Origin: Thiothrix eikelboomii
GTDB taxonomy: Bacteria; Pseudomonadota; Gammaproteobacteria; Thiotrichales; Thiotrichaceae
DNA length: 64,000 nucleotides
NCBI RefSeq assembly: GCF_900167255.1
Contig: NZ_FUYB01000022.1
Span: 1 to 64,000, forward strand
Reading direction: 5' to 3'
Both the position numbers and the translations under genes were made by a program. The notes under the pieces were generated by a model. The model ran no database searches. It saw only the letters and a list, made by a program, of their open reading frames with translations, and had not been told where the DNA came from. This document shows positions 54,095 through 63,463 of this stretch, one piece after another; the stretch's first letter is position 1; every line of letters starts with the position of its first letter.

Positions 54095-55015
54095 TTATGA
54101 ATATCCTTTTAACCAATTAGAACGTGCTTGATAAACCGTTTGCCATTCCTGTGTTTGCTCAGATTTAGGCTTGAAGAGGCGATGCAGTAAATATTTATTA
54201 AATACATAAAGCCATAATAAAGATTTATAAATAGGCTGCTTCCAAGCACTCATATGCCGATTAATCAACTCTACCTTACCGGTTAATAATTTAATTTGTT
54301 TTCCCGAAAAGCGGGAGTGACTGACTCCACCATGATGAATAATACGAGCGGTCGGGGTAACAATCGGTTGATAACCTTGAGCTTTAGCACGTAAACAGAG
54401 ATCAGCTTCTTCGGCATACATGAAAAATGTTGGATCTAGACCACCTAACTGATCCCAAACTTTGCGGGTAATTAGAAAAAAGCAGCCGGATAGGATATCC
54501 ACTTCTTTAACGGTGTCACGTTGCCAACAGCCGTAATTCGCGTGGTTGAATAGGCAACTTGAGCTGAACAGTTTGCTTAAGCCCAAGGCACTAAAGAGCA
54601 ATGAAGAAAAATCTGGTTTTGACCAAGCATGTTGCGTATTTAAGCTCAGATCATTGTTGAGGGTGACACCTCCCCAAATACCATGATGCGGGTATTGCTC
54701 AGCAAAGTGCAGTAATTGATCAATAGCACCATCTAATACCAAGGTATCTGGGTTAAGTAATAGGAGATAAGTGCCTTGAGCCTGTGCTACGCCTAGGCAG
54801 ACTCCACCTGCAAAACCTAAATTCTCATTACTTTCAATCAATTGAATGCTAGGGAAACTGTTGCGAATCAGTTCAACCGAGTGATCCGTCGAATGATTAT
54901 CTACCACGATAATTTCATAAGCCACTTGGGTCTGTTCTTGAACAGAGTTCAGAGCACGAAGGCTATGCTCAGCAGTGTTATACGAGACGAGAATAATACT
55001 AACTAAGGGTTTCAT
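54095..55015 (-). CDS. Glycosyltransferase family 2, rhamnosyltransferase-like
   Basis: A 306-residue GT2 enzyme with SIILVSYNTAEHSLRALNS, VVDNHSTDHS, NLGFAGGVCLG and LLLNPDT, the pattern of WbbL-type rhamnosyltransferases. FMYAEEADLCLRAKAQGY is the conserved acceptor-side motif. With a full dTDP-rhamnose pathway in the same locus, rhamnose transfer is a fair inference. The start overlaps the acyltransferase gene by 17 bases. Confidence 0.87.
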   Translation of the reverse strand: MKPLVSIILVSYNTAEHSLRALNSVQEQTQVAYEIIVVDNHSTDHSVELIRNSFPSIQLIESNENLGFAGGVCLGVAQAQGTYLLLLNPDTLVLDGAIDQLLHFAEQYPHHGIWGGVTLNNDLSLNTQHAWSKPDFSSLLFSALGLSKLFSSSCLFNHANYGCWQRDTVKEVDILSGCFFLITRKVWDQLGGLDPTFFMYAEEADLCLRAKAQGYQPIVTPTARIIHHGGVSHSRFSGKQIKLLTGKVELINRHMSAWKQPIYKSLLWLYVFNKYLLHRLFKPKSEQTQEWQTVYQARSNWLKGYS

Positions 55016-55529
55016 TCAAAGCAGTGTTAGGCAAAGTTGAATTAGTCGGTTCAGGCGTGGAGACTGGATTATTGATCAGACGACCATACGGTTTGGTATG
55101 AATACCACTACGAATCACACTCGCTGGATTACCCGCGACAATAGAGCCAGCGGGAATATTTTTGGTAACAACACTACCGGCTGCGATAATGCATTCATCG
55201 CCAATGGTAATCCCCGGCATAATGATCGAACCACAACCGATAAAGCAGCGCTTACCGATTTTTGTCATTTGCTGATAAGCCCCGGCATGACGCTCAGTGG
55301 CATAATCATGGGAGAGAATAATGCTATCAAAAGTCACCATCGTTTCTGCGCCAATTTCTAAGCCACTCGGATTGGTTTTGTCCATCCGTGCTTTTAGAGA
55401 AATACGCACACTCGGGTCTAGCTTCATGCCATAGAAAGAACGCAAATACCAGTTATAGGCATAAAGCAAGCTGTGACGGAAATGAAGTATCCACATGAAT
55501 ACTTTTTGACTGACAAAGCGTGGCTTCAT
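54999..55529 (-). CDS. Hexapeptide-repeat acyltransferase (LacA/NodL type)
   Basis: A 176-residue left-handed beta-helix acyltransferase. Hexapeptide repeats run through the C-terminal two thirds (for example IGKRCFIGCGSIIMPGITIG and IIAAGSVVTKNIPAGSIVAG). The start is set at 55529, which overlaps the Wzy-like gene stop as ATGA; the frame continues 28 codons upstream inside that gene. It probably O-acetylates a sugar of the polymer. Confidence 0.85.
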   Translation of the reverse strand: MKPRFVSQKVFMWILHFRHSLLYAYNWYLRSFYGMKLDPSVRISLKARMDKTNPSGLEIGAETMVTFDSIILSHDYATERHAGAYQQMTKIGKRCFIGCGSIIMPGITIGDECIIAAGSVVTKNIPAGSIVAGNPASVIRSGIHTKPYGRLINNPVSTPEPTNSTLPNTALNETLS

Positions 55530-56812
55530 GTTGTTGGTTTCCCCTGTTTCCGCGTGGCTAAGGCCGCCGTATTCGTGATGGATGCTTCTGGCATTAGATA
55601 GTATTTCGCCCAAGACATAGCGCCTAGTGTAAAGAAAAACATTGGCTGCAATTTGTCAAAGTAGTCAACCGTGAATCCTATAAGAATTAAGGACATGAAT
55701 GAAAGTATCCAAGCAGTGACCATCCATTTTACCGTTTCATGCTGGCGATGAACTTGATTTAGCACGCTAAAAATCGCGTACAAACAAGCCGTTAGTAGCA
55801 AGATAAATGCGAATATCCCATGTTGTAGGGTAACAAGTAGCCAGAAACTGTCAATACTATCGCCCATCCAATCTTTCCAATACGGGCGCGTCCAATCATT
55901 GTGCGCAATCCCCAAAATGGGATGATCTAAAATATCATCCATGCTGTATTCCCATTGCAACATACGGAAATAGCCTGTATTGGGATTAAACGTGAGATAG
56001 GAGATGAGAATTCCAAAAAAGCCTCGATTGGACAAAGCTTGAATCAGCATCGCTCCCGCTAAGCCGCTGAAAAATAAGGCTACCCAGAAACGGCGTGCAG
56101 TATGCCAAAATTTAACCAGTAAGACAGTGAAGCCTTGGAAAATTAATGACAGTAGCGGCGCCGAAGACAAGGTGGTCAGCATAGAAAGGCTCAAGCCTAA
56201 GATGGCCACAAATTGTCTAAATTTTTGCTGCCGCCAGAATAATAGAATCGCAAAGGGAAAGAAAAGTGCCGTTAAAGTTCCATATAAGATGGGATGAGCG
56301 AATACGCTGGTGGTGCGCATAATATTGCCACGAAGATAATCGCTGGTATAAAGACGATAATCAATGGAGAGATGTCCAGTGAGACGCTCAGCCCATTCAT
56401 GCAAGATTCGATGATGGGATAAAGCCTCATAAATGGCAGGAAGCGTCAATGCTACTAAGATCCAAATAAAGGCTTGATTGATTTTGTAGAAGCGATCTGG
56501 AGTGGTGATAAAAAGTTTGGCTAAATAAAAAGCACCTAAAGTTTCTAAAGAATAAAGTCCAGTCGACTCGATGGCTTTTTGTAAACTATGGTTGTACCAG
56601 AAGCTTGCAAAGGCAATCACAATCAACCCTAGCAACAACAGGTCGGTGAGATCTGCCCGTTTGAGGAGGGTGCGAAAATTAAAAAAGGCATAGATCAAAG
56701 TCAAGGCGAGAATGACCCGATAAGTTTCTATCCGAACGGTACCAGCCATGACAAAGAATTCGACTGGAATAAAAATGGAGATCACAAAAAGGATGGCAAG
56801 AATTCTTAGCAT
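55526..56812 (-). CDS. O-antigen ligase/polymerase-like membrane protein (Wzy candidate)
   Basis: A 428-residue protein with about ten to twelve hydrophobic segments and one larger loop (about 255-320, containing EYSMDDILDHPILGIAHNDW), typical of the Wzy_C/O-antigen-ligase family. DHPILGIAHNDW is like the G-x-G-x-x-x-F/W type motif in these loops. Placed next to Wzx it most likely polymerises repeat units. Sequence alone cannot separate polymerase from ligase. Confidence 0.8.
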   Translation of the reverse strand: MLRILAILFVISIFIPVEFFVMAGTVRIETYRVILALTLIYAFFNFRTLLKRADLTDLLLLGLIVIAFASFWYNHSLQKAIESTGLYSLETLGAFYLAKLFITTPDRFYKINQAFIWILVALTLPAIYEALSHHRILHEWAERLTGHLSIDYRLYTSDYLRGNIMRTTSVFAHPILYGTLTALFFPFAILLFWRQQKFRQFVAILGLSLSMLTTLSSAPLLSLIFQGFTVLLVKFWHTARRFWVALFFSGLAGAMLIQALSNRGFFGILISYLTFNPNTGYFRMLQWEYSMDDILDHPILGIAHNDWTRPYWKDWMGDSIDSFWLLVTLQHGIFAFILLLTACLYAIFSVLNQVHRQHETVKWMVTAWILSFMSLILIGFTVDYFDKLQPMFFFTLGAMSWAKYYLMPEASITNTAALATRKQGKPTT

Positions 56813-56818
56813 AATGGT

Positions 56819-58093
56819 CTAAGCATAACCACTTAACAGGCGGTTTTTGAAGAAAAATACGATAACTCCACCCGTTAAGAGTAAGTTAGCAGCTAAAGTT
56901 GCCATTGCCGCCCCTTCAATTCCATATTGCGGAATCAGCAACCCATTCGCGAGTAGATTGGCGAGCAAGGCAAATAGTAAGAGGCTATTAAGATAGCGCA
57001 CTTGCTCACGAATAATGAACATAAACGAGAAGGTAATCGCCAAACCTCGGACTAGCTGCCCTAATAATAAGATGATTAAAGTGGTGCTAGCTTGTACATA
57101 GCCCTCATTAAATACTGCTAAAACCGGCTTGCCCACCGCAGCAATCAGTACCGTGACTACGGTTAAGACCGCTACGACTAATAATGTGGCTTGCCAGAAA
57201 AATTTACGGACTCTTTCCGGGTTTTGCTTATGCAGGCGTAACAGGCGAGGATAAATAGTCGCATCTAAAGCACCTAAAAAGAAGCCACTGACAAACGATA
57301 AGCGAGCTGCCACCGTGAACAGTGCTACATCTTCATTGCTTAATAACCAACCGGTCATTAAGGTATCGGCCCACAGCATCAGAAAGGCAAAGAAAGAGAC
57401 TGGGGCTAGTGGAATTGAGCCTTGGAAGACCTGTTGACGTGGAAAAGGGGCCTGGCGGTTTGTGAATGCAGGTAACCAAGCTCTTAGCCAATAAAAAGAT
57501 AAGACACCTGCTAAGCCTAGGGATAGGGTATAAATCCACAAATAGTTTTGATTGACTGGAAACCAAGGCCAAAACACGAGCATGACTAACATCATGCAAA
57601 TCGCAGGCAGGGCATTTTGAATCAGTAAAGATTCCGAGATATGATGAGCTGCTTTCATAAAAGCAGAGTTAGTCATCACTAAATTAAAAAATAGGATTCC
57701 TAAAGCCGCTATCCATAACAGGCTGAGCTGAATGTCGCCATCAAATAAACTACGTTGGATGACTGGGCTAATCACTAGCCAAATCAGCATAAAGGCCAAA
57801 GTGGTCAAAATGAGTAAGCGAAAAGCGCTCTCGAGATGACGTAATTGTGCTTGGGCTAAACCGGCTTCTGCTAAGCCAGCAACTTCACGCACCAGCCATT
57901 GCTCGACACCAACCCGACTAAAGAGCGCAATCCCCGTCACTAAAGTCATCAGCATGAACAACATGCCTGCTTCATTCATTGGCAAACTGCGCGTAATGAT
58001 AATCGCGACTGCAAAGTTCAAACCCACTCCCGCAAAACGGGCGATAATCGAAAACCCTGTTTGCCACAATAAGGAGGGGTTATTGAGCTTCAT
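56819..58093 (-). CDS. Polysaccharide flippase (Wzx-like)
   Basis: A 424-residue protein with twelve or so membrane segments, of the MOP superfamily. The N-terminal GFSIIARFAGVGLNFAVAII and the amphipathic pattern through segment 2 (RSLPMNEAGMLFMLMTLVTG) match polysaccharide transporters. It would flip lipid-linked repeats across the inner membrane before polymerisation. It starts three bases after the PssE-like gene. Confidence 0.87.
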   Translation of the reverse strand: MKLNNPSLLWQTGFSIIARFAGVGLNFAVAIIITRSLPMNEAGMLFMLMTLVTGIALFSRVGVEQWLVREVAGLAEAGLAQAQLRHLESAFRLLILTTLAFMLIWLVISPVIQRSLFDGDIQLSLLWIAALGILFFNLVMTNSAFMKAAHHISESLLIQNALPAICMMLVMLVFWPWFPVNQNYLWIYTLSLGLAGVLSFYWLRAWLPAFTNRQAPFPRQQVFQGSIPLAPVSFFAFLMLWADTLMTGWLLSNEDVALFTVAARLSFVSGFFLGALDATIYPRLLRLHKQNPERVRKFFWQATLLVVAVLTVVTVLIAAVGKPVLAVFNEGYVQASTTLIILLLGQLVRGLAITFSFMFIIREQVRYLNSLLLFALLANLLANGLLIPQYGIEGAAMATLAANLLLTGGVIVFFFKNRLLSGYA

Positions 58094-58096
58094 GGT

Positions 58097-58570
58097 TTAG
58101 GCTCGAATGGCTTGATCAATGAAATTAATTAAACGCTGCCGCCGCTCATGGCCCAATTGGCTACCTGCAGATAGGTTGTCGTGCTGGTCTAATAGGATAC
58201 GTAAGTCCTCACAGGTCTTGGCGGTATACACGCCGGGTAGTTTGGCCATCCACTCTAAACCATCTGCTTGATGATTATTCCGATGTTCGCCCAATTCATA
58301 TTGACGATTCATGACGATAATCGGTTTGCTGCTTTCGATAGCGGTAATAATATTCCCCATCCCTGCATGCGAAATAATTAAGCTAGCTTGTTGTAAGGCC
58401 GTATTAAAAGCCTCGGTGGTCATAAAGCGTTCATAACGCGCATGCTTGGGTAAATAGCCACCCGTGGCAATTTGTGCAAGCACTTCAATACCTTGTGCGG
58501 CGGCCCACTCGTCTACACAACGAATCAGCCGATCAAAGGGGAATTGCGTACCTACGGCAACAAAAATCAT
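58097..58570 (-). CDS. PssE/Alg13-like glycosyltransferase subunit
   Basis: A 157-residue protein equal to the C-terminal, nucleotide-sugar-binding half of a family 28 glycosyltransferase. MIFVAVGTQFPFDRLIRCVD, SLIISHAGMGNIITAIESSKPIIVMNR and ELGEHRNNHQ are clear family matches. It needs a PssD/Alg14-like membrane partner, which is the next gene upstream with a four-base overlap. Confidence 0.9.
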   Translation of the reverse strand: MIFVAVGTQFPFDRLIRCVDEWAAAQGIEVLAQIATGGYLPKHARYERFMTTEAFNTALQQASLIISHAGMGNIITAIESSKPIIVMNRQYELGEHRNNHQADGLEWMAKLPGVYTAKTCEDLRILLDQHDNLSAGSQLGHERRQRLINFIDQAIRA

Positions 58571-59022
58571 AAAACCGAACCTTTAAACAAGATTTGTTGC
58601 TGGTCACTAAGATGTTCCCATTGAGTTAAGAACACGTCAGCTTTAGTTTTGACCAATTCACCCGAGCGCGAAATTTTTTGCACATTGGCTATGCTATCGA
58701 CCCAAATGGTACGGATGCGGAACAGTTTACCGAGCAGAATGGCGACGACTCCCGGTGCGGCTCCAGTGGATAAAATCACTTGAGGGCGTTCTTTCAAGAG
58801 AATGTAGCCTACTTGCAAAGCACAAGGAATTAACTTCCATTTATCATCTGCACTCACATCCACAATCGAGTAGATTTTTTGCTGGCCTTTAGGCTTGAAG
58901 AGCTTATCGGGCAAAGCATAAACAATCTGATGCTGGGCTTCTAAACCCGCACATAAGCGGGTGAGCTGAATCCAATGCCCCCCCGGTGAGGAGATGGCAA
59001 ATACTTTATGCTGAGTGCTCAT
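58567..59022 (-). CDS. PssD/Alg14-like glycosyltransferase subunit
   Basis: A 151-residue protein equal to the N-terminal half of a split family 28 enzyme. SSPGGHWIQLTRL at the N-terminus and VILSTGAAPGVVAILLGKLF (also the membrane-associating region) match Alg14/PssD. It pairs with the PssE-like protein. In rhizobia this pair adds the second sugar of the repeat unit; a glucuronosyltransferase function is possible but not shown here. Confidence 0.9.
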   Translation of the reverse strand: MSTQHKVFAISSPGGHWIQLTRLCAGLEAQHQIVYALPDKLFKPKGQQKIYSIVDVSADDKWKLIPCALQVGYILLKERPQVILSTGAAPGVVAILLGKLFRIRTIWVDSIANVQKISRSGELVKTKADVFLTQWEHLSDQQQILFKGSVL

Positions 59023-59972
59023 GAGGCTTTGCGTAAATAAAAGGCCGCTTGATCGCCTTTATTCAAGGCATTTAATTCACGAGCACGGTGCTCAAACTGC
59101 TTAATTTGTGCTGCTGTGAAGGATGAGTTTGCTGGATTTTCTGCCCAAGATTGCTCAGAACGAAGGGCTATATCTTGCTCATATTGTTCACTGCCCCAAA
59201 ACTGAAAAGCATTCGAATCGTATTGAATCTGGCTGACCGTAAACCCTGTTTGTTCAGCCAGTTTTTTGATGCTATCGACCGAATGCAGGAATAAATGACG
59301 AGGTGCATCCAGCTGCGACCAGTTCACTCCATAATGTTGCCAGGCATACGAAGAGACTGTCGGTACTCGCAATAATACCGTGCCCTGCTTAGCCAGTAGT
59401 TGATGAGCTTGCTTTAGAGTTGGCTGTTGTTCGACCAAATGCTCAAAAGAGTGATGGAACATAATGACATCCCATTCCCCGGTCTCACTAAAAATATCGC
59501 GCTTTTCAATGGTCAGGCCATTGGGATAATGAATGCTGGCTGCATTAAAGGGGTCGATCCCTAATAATTGTGTGAAACCCGCTTCCTTCAGTGAGTTTAA
59601 CAACAGGCCCGCACCACAACCGACATCCAAAATCCGTGCATCTTGTTTCAGCTCGAGAGGGCGTAGGCTACTCAATTTCTGATTCGGTGCAGCTAAGCTT
59701 AGGACATGACCGAGCAGTGATTTGCCTGTCACTGCATAATAATCGCGCCGCTTGAGTAGTTCTTGCTTAAGCTTATGAGTGGTATGAGGGCTAGAGTAGG
59801 AATAATAATTGCTTGGATAATAAGCGGCTAAATTTTCAGGGATCAACTCAATTTGTAAGCAGCCACAAGCCCCACATTGGAAATAGCGATGCTCATCCCG
59901 CAGGCCGAGCATCATTTCTTTAGCTGTATAAACGCTATGTTCGCCTTCGCTGCCGCAAATTCGACACTGCAT
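59019..59972 (-). CDS. SAM-dependent methyltransferase with N-terminal zinc-binding cysteines
   Basis: A 317-residue methyltransferase. Two CxxC pairs at the N-terminus (C3/C6 and C32/C35) suggest a zinc site like those in sugar C-methyltransferases. SAM motif I is ILDVGCGAGLLL, followed by LGIDPFN. It lies in the exopolysaccharide locus next to rfbB and pssD and probably methylates a sugar or a lipid-linked intermediate. The substrate is not known. Confidence 0.8.
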   Translation of the reverse strand: MQCRICGSEGEHSVYTAKEMMLGLRDEHRYFQCGACGCLQIELIPENLAAYYPSNYYSYSSPHTTHKLKQELLKRRDYYAVTGKSLLGHVLSLAAPNQKLSSLRPLELKQDARILDVGCGAGLLLNSLKEAGFTQLLGIDPFNAASIHYPNGLTIEKRDIFSETGEWDVIMFHHSFEHLVEQQPTLKQAHQLLAKQGTVLLRVPTVSSYAWQHYGVNWSQLDAPRHLFLHSVDSIKKLAEQTGFTVSQIQYDSNAFQFWGSEQYEQDIALRSEQSWAENPANSSFTAAQIKQFEHRARELNALNKGDQAAFYLRKAS

Positions 59973-61051
59973 TAAGCTTGCTCCTTAGCCGTTGCATGAC
60001 TACCGAATAATTGAATTTCATCGGCCTGCCAAAAATGGGGATGGTTTAAATACCAATCCAAGGTTTTGGCTAGACCGGATTGAAAGGTTTCAGCCGGATA
60101 ATAGCCAAGCTCATGGCAAATTTTGCGATTATCAATGGCATAGCGCCGATCATGTCCGGGGCGGTCGGTGACATAAGTAATGAATTGTTGATGGGGGACT
60201 TGCGGTGACTCAGGAAAGCGCTCATCCAATAAAGCACACAACGTATGAATCAAACTCAAATTGGTTTGCTCATTATTCCCACCAATATTATAAGTCTCAC
60301 CCACTCGACCGGTACGAATGATCAAATCAATCCCACGATTGTGATCATCAACATACAGCCAATCACGAATCTGCTGGCCATCCCCATAAATGGGGACTGG
60401 CTTACCCTGCAGTAAATTGGAAATAGCTAAGGGAATCAGCTTTTCTGGGTACTGATAAGGTCCATAGTTATTCGAGCAATTACTGGTGGTGGTGTTTAGG
60501 CCATAAGTATGCTGATAAGCACGCACAATATGATCCGAGGCCGCTTTACTAGCCGCATACGGCGAATTGGGTGCATAGGGCGTGGTTTCGGTAAAAGCCG
60601 GATCAGTCGCCGATAAAGTGCCATACACCTCATCGGTCGATACATGATGAAAGCGATGTTCAAAGCCGGGATTTTCGTCTAACCAGACTTTTTTCGCTGC
60701 TTTCAATAAGCTGTGTGTGCCATCAATATTGGTGCGTAAGAAAGCATCTGGTCCATAAATTGAGCGGTCAACATGCGACTCAGCCGCGAAATGGACGATA
60801 GTTTCAATTTTGCCATCGCGTAATAGGGTTTCAACCAGTGCTTGATCTAAAATATCGCCCTTGACAAAGCGAAAGTTCGTTTGCCCTTCTAAGCTGGCTA
60901 AATTGCTATAGCGCCCCGCATAAGTCAGTGCGTCCAAAACGATAAGGTGGGTATCTGGGTAAGTTTGCAGCCAATAGTGCACAAAGTTTGTGCCAATAAA
61001 GCCCGCGCCGCCGGTCACTAGCAGATTTTTTGGTTGATAAGTCATAATCAT
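59972..61051 (-). CDS. rfbB: dTDP-glucose 4,6-dehydratase
   Basis: Second enzyme of dTDP-L-rhamnose synthesis. The 359-residue short-chain-dehydrogenase-like protein has TGGAGFIGTNFVHYW, HFAAESHVDRSI, HVSTDEVYGTL, the YxxxK motif in SPYAASKAASD and NNYGPYQYPEKLIP. The start at 61051 overlaps the rfbD stop as ATGA; ATG 61045 is an equally possible start. It ends where the methyltransferase gene begins. Confidence 0.96.
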   Translation of the reverse strand: MIMTYQPKNLLVTGGAGFIGTNFVHYWLQTYPDTHLIVLDALTYAGRYSNLASLEGQTNFRFVKGDILDQALVETLLRDGKIETIVHFAAESHVDRSIYGPDAFLRTNIDGTHSLLKAAKKVWLDENPGFEHRFHHVSTDEVYGTLSATDPAFTETTPYAPNSPYAASKAASDHIVRAYQHTYGLNTTTSNCSNNYGPYQYPEKLIPLAISNLLQGKPVPIYGDGQQIRDWLYVDDHNRGIDLIIRTGRVGETYNIGGNNEQTNLSLIHTLCALLDERFPESPQVPHQQFITYVTDRPGHDRRYAIDNRKICHELGYYPAETFQSGLAKTLDWYLNHPHFWQADEIQLFGSHATAKEQA

Positions 61052-61938
61052 GAGTTATTGGTAGGTTGATTCAGTTCTGCCAGCATGGTTTGCAAGCTGT
61101 CACGCCAATAAGGTAAACGGTAGCCCAAGTAGTCTTCAGTCAAGCTTTTATCCATCACACTGAAAGCGGGCCGCTGTGCTGGGGTAGGGTAGGCACTGCT
61201 GCGAATCGGATGAATTGGAATACGTCGGGTTAATAAACCTAAGCGATAGCCTTCTTCTTGGATCGCTCGTGCGAAATCATACCAACTTGCTACGCCGTTG
61301 TCAGAACAATGCAGCAGGCCACTGGCATCTTTTGCTGCTAAAGTCCAAATGGTTTGTGCTAAGGTTCGTCCCCAAGTCGGTGTGCCGACTTGATCATAGA
61401 CCACACCTAATTGCTCTCTTTCTTGCATAAAACGCAACATACTTTTGACGAAATTATGCCCATGTGTTGAATAGAGCCATGAAGTACGAATAATCAGCGC
61501 CTTGGGTAAATGCTGCTGAACTTGCTGCTCACCACTCAGTTTAGTCGCTCCATAGACCCCTAAAGGGGCGGTAGCCGCATCCGGTGTATACGGCAAAGAT
61601 TGTCTACCATCAAAGACAAAATCTGTTGAGATATGGATTAATTTGATCGCAGGATTGCAGGCGGCAATACTTTGAGCTAAAAAACCCGCCGCATCACCAT
61701 TTAAGCGCTGTGCATTAGCTTGATCATTTTCAGCTTTATCTACAGCTGTGTAGGCAGCGGCATTAATAACTAAATCCGGTTGATAGTGTGCTAAGGCGGT
61801 TTTAATTTGCGCAGGATCGGTGATATCTAAACTGTCATGATCAGTGGCAATGAGTTCTGTACCGAGTGGATAACTCCGTTGTAACTCATAACCTAGCTGC
61901 CCGTTAGCACCGGTAATTAAGACCCTTTTAAAGCTCAT
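61048..61938 (-). CDS. rfbD: dTDP-4-dehydrorhamnose reductase
   Basis: Final enzyme of dTDP-L-rhamnose synthesis. The 296-residue protein has ITGANGQLGYEL, NAAAYTAVDKAEND, ISTDFVFDG, and YGATKLSGEQ with the active-site tyrosine and lysine. It overlaps rfbC and rfbB by four bases each, so the four genes make one translation-coupled unit. Confidence 0.95.
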   Translation of the reverse strand: MSFKRVLITGANGQLGYELQRSYPLGTELIATDHDSLDITDPAQIKTALAHYQPDLVINAAAYTAVDKAENDQANAQRLNGDAAGFLAQSIAACNPAIKLIHISTDFVFDGRQSLPYTPDAATAPLGVYGATKLSGEQQVQQHLPKALIIRTSWLYSTHGHNFVKSMLRFMQEREQLGVVYDQVGTPTWGRTLAQTIWTLAAKDASGLLHCSDNGVASWYDFARAIQEEGYRLGLLTRRIPIHPIRSSAYPTPAQRPAFSVMDKSLTEDYLGYRLPYWRDSLQTMLAELNQPTNNS

Positions 61939-62483
61939 GCAAATACCTCTGCCGCTGTTAGCTCCGCGCCGATAGCATCTTTGGCGGATAATTGTGGTGG
62001 TTCACCCTTCACTAAAGGCCAAGGAATATTCAAGGCAGGATCATCCCAGCGTAGGCAACGCTCATATTCAGGGGAATATAAATGAGTACATTTATATTGG
62101 AAATCAGCTGACTCACTGAGCACATAAAAGCCATGAGCAAACCCCGGTGGTACCCAAAATAGGCGATAATTTTCTGCAGAAAGTTCGACCCCTGTCCACT
62201 GACCAAAGGTCGGTGAAGAGCGTCGTAAATCCACAGCCACATCATAAACACGGCCTTGAGTCACACGGACTAATTTGCCTTGGGGTTTTTGAATTTGATA
62301 ATGCAGCCCACGCAGAATACCTTGGCGTGAGCGACTATGATTATCTTGGACAAAGTTGAAATCTAAGCCAGCTTGAGCAAAGGTTTGCTGATTCCAAGTT
62401 TCCATAAAGAAGCCGCGCTCATCACCAAATACGCGGGGTTCGATAATCAGAACCTCAGGTATCGAGGTTGGGATAATTTTCAT
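61935..62483 (-). CDS. rfbC: dTDP-4-dehydrorhamnose 3,5-epimerase
   Basis: Third enzyme of dTDP-L-rhamnose synthesis, a cupin. The 182-residue protein has [31 protein letters not shown] with the catalytic histidine in LRGLHYQ, and [19 protein letters not shown]. It overlaps rfbA by four bases. Confidence 0.96.
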   Translation of the reverse strand: MKIIPTSIPEVLIIEPRVFGDERGFFMETWNQQTFAQAGLDFNFVQDNHSRSRQGILRGLHYQIQKPQGKLVRVTQGRVYDVAVDLRRSSPTFGQWTGVELSAENYRLFWVPPGFAHGFYVLSESADFQYKCTHLYSPEYERCLRWDDPALNIPWPLVKGEPPQLSAKDAIGAELTAAEVFA

Positions 62484-63370
62484 GCGTGCGCTACTCCAAT
62501 TAGATAATGCCCATAACCACTTTTCTTTAAAGGTTCAGCTAAACGTAACAGCTGCTCGGTGGTGATATAGCGCATCCGCCAAGCGACTTCCTCAGGGCAA
62601 GCAATTTTTAAACCTTGGCGCTCCTCAATCACCCGAATGTAATTAGAGGCATCCAATAAAGAGGCATGGGTACCTGTATCTAGCCAAGCTGTACCGCGCT
62701 TAAGAATTTCTACTTGGAGTTGCTCTTTTTCTAAATACAGTTGATTAACCGTGGTAATTTCTAATTCGCCACGCTCAGAGGGTTTAACGGCTTTGGCGAC
62801 ATCAACCACTTGATTATCATAAAAATAGAGGCCAGTGACTGCATAATTAGAACGCGGTTTGAGCGGCTTTTCTTCAATACTTAGAGCTTTGCCGTTGGCA
62901 TCAAAATCGACCACTCCATAGCGCTCTGGGTCACGGACATAATAGGCAAATACCGTCGCACCTTGGGTTTGATCATGCGCGGCTTGTAAACGATGAGATA
63001 GACCCTCACCGTAATAAATATTATCACCTAGGATCAAGGTACACGGGGCATTACCCAAGAATTCAGCACCAATTAAAAAGGCCTGTGCCAAGCCTTCTGG
63101 TTTAGGCTGAATCGCGTATTGCAGATTCAAGCCCCATTGTGCACCATCCCCTAATAGCGCTTGGAATTGACTCGAGTCTTGGGGGGTAGTGATGATTAAT
63201 ATATCCCGAATCCCTGATAGCATCAGGACGGTCAGTGGATAATAAATCATTGGTTTATCATAGATAGGCATGAGTTGTTTACTGACTGCCTGAGTCAAGG
63301 GATACAAGCGTGTGCCACTACCACCTGCTAAAATAATGCCCTTGCGTTGTATGCTCATGGATTTTTTCAT
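62480..63370 (-). CDS. rfbA: Glucose-1-phosphate thymidylyltransferase
   Basis: First enzyme of dTDP-L-rhamnose synthesis, making dTDP-glucose. The 296-residue protein has [42 protein letters not shown] and WLDTGTH, all standard for RfbA/RmlA. The start is at 63370 or at the in-frame ATG 63358; no ribosome site clearly decides. It begins the rfbACDB unit, with a 93-base gap before it where a promoter is likely but none is clear. Confidence 0.95.
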   Translation of the reverse strand: MKKSMSIQRKGIILAGGSGTRLYPLTQAVSKQLMPIYDKPMIYYPLTVLMLSGIRDILIITTPQDSSQFQALLGDGAQWGLNLQYAIQPKPEGLAQAFLIGAEFLGNAPCTLILGDNIYYGEGLSHRLQAAHDQTQGATVFAYYVRDPERYGVVDFDANGKALSIEEKPLKPRSNYAVTGLYFYDNQVVDVAKAVKPSERGELEITTVNQLYLEKEQLQVEILKRGTAWLDTGTHASLLDASNYIRVIEERQGLKIACPEEVAWRMRYITTEQLLRLAEPLKKSGYGHYLIGVAHA

Positions 63371-63463
63371 TAATTTATTTCAATAAAGCCAAATTGTAGA
63401 TGATTTGTGTTGTCATGCATTAATTCTATCTGTCGAGTGGTTGCTTAAGGGCGGTATTTTGAC

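Noticed and set aside
63449-63460. GGCGGTA word resembling the ops element bound by RfaH, near rfbA
   Set aside because: It lies on the plus strand while rfbA and the methyltransferase are on the minus strand, and the last bases of the ops consensus do not match.
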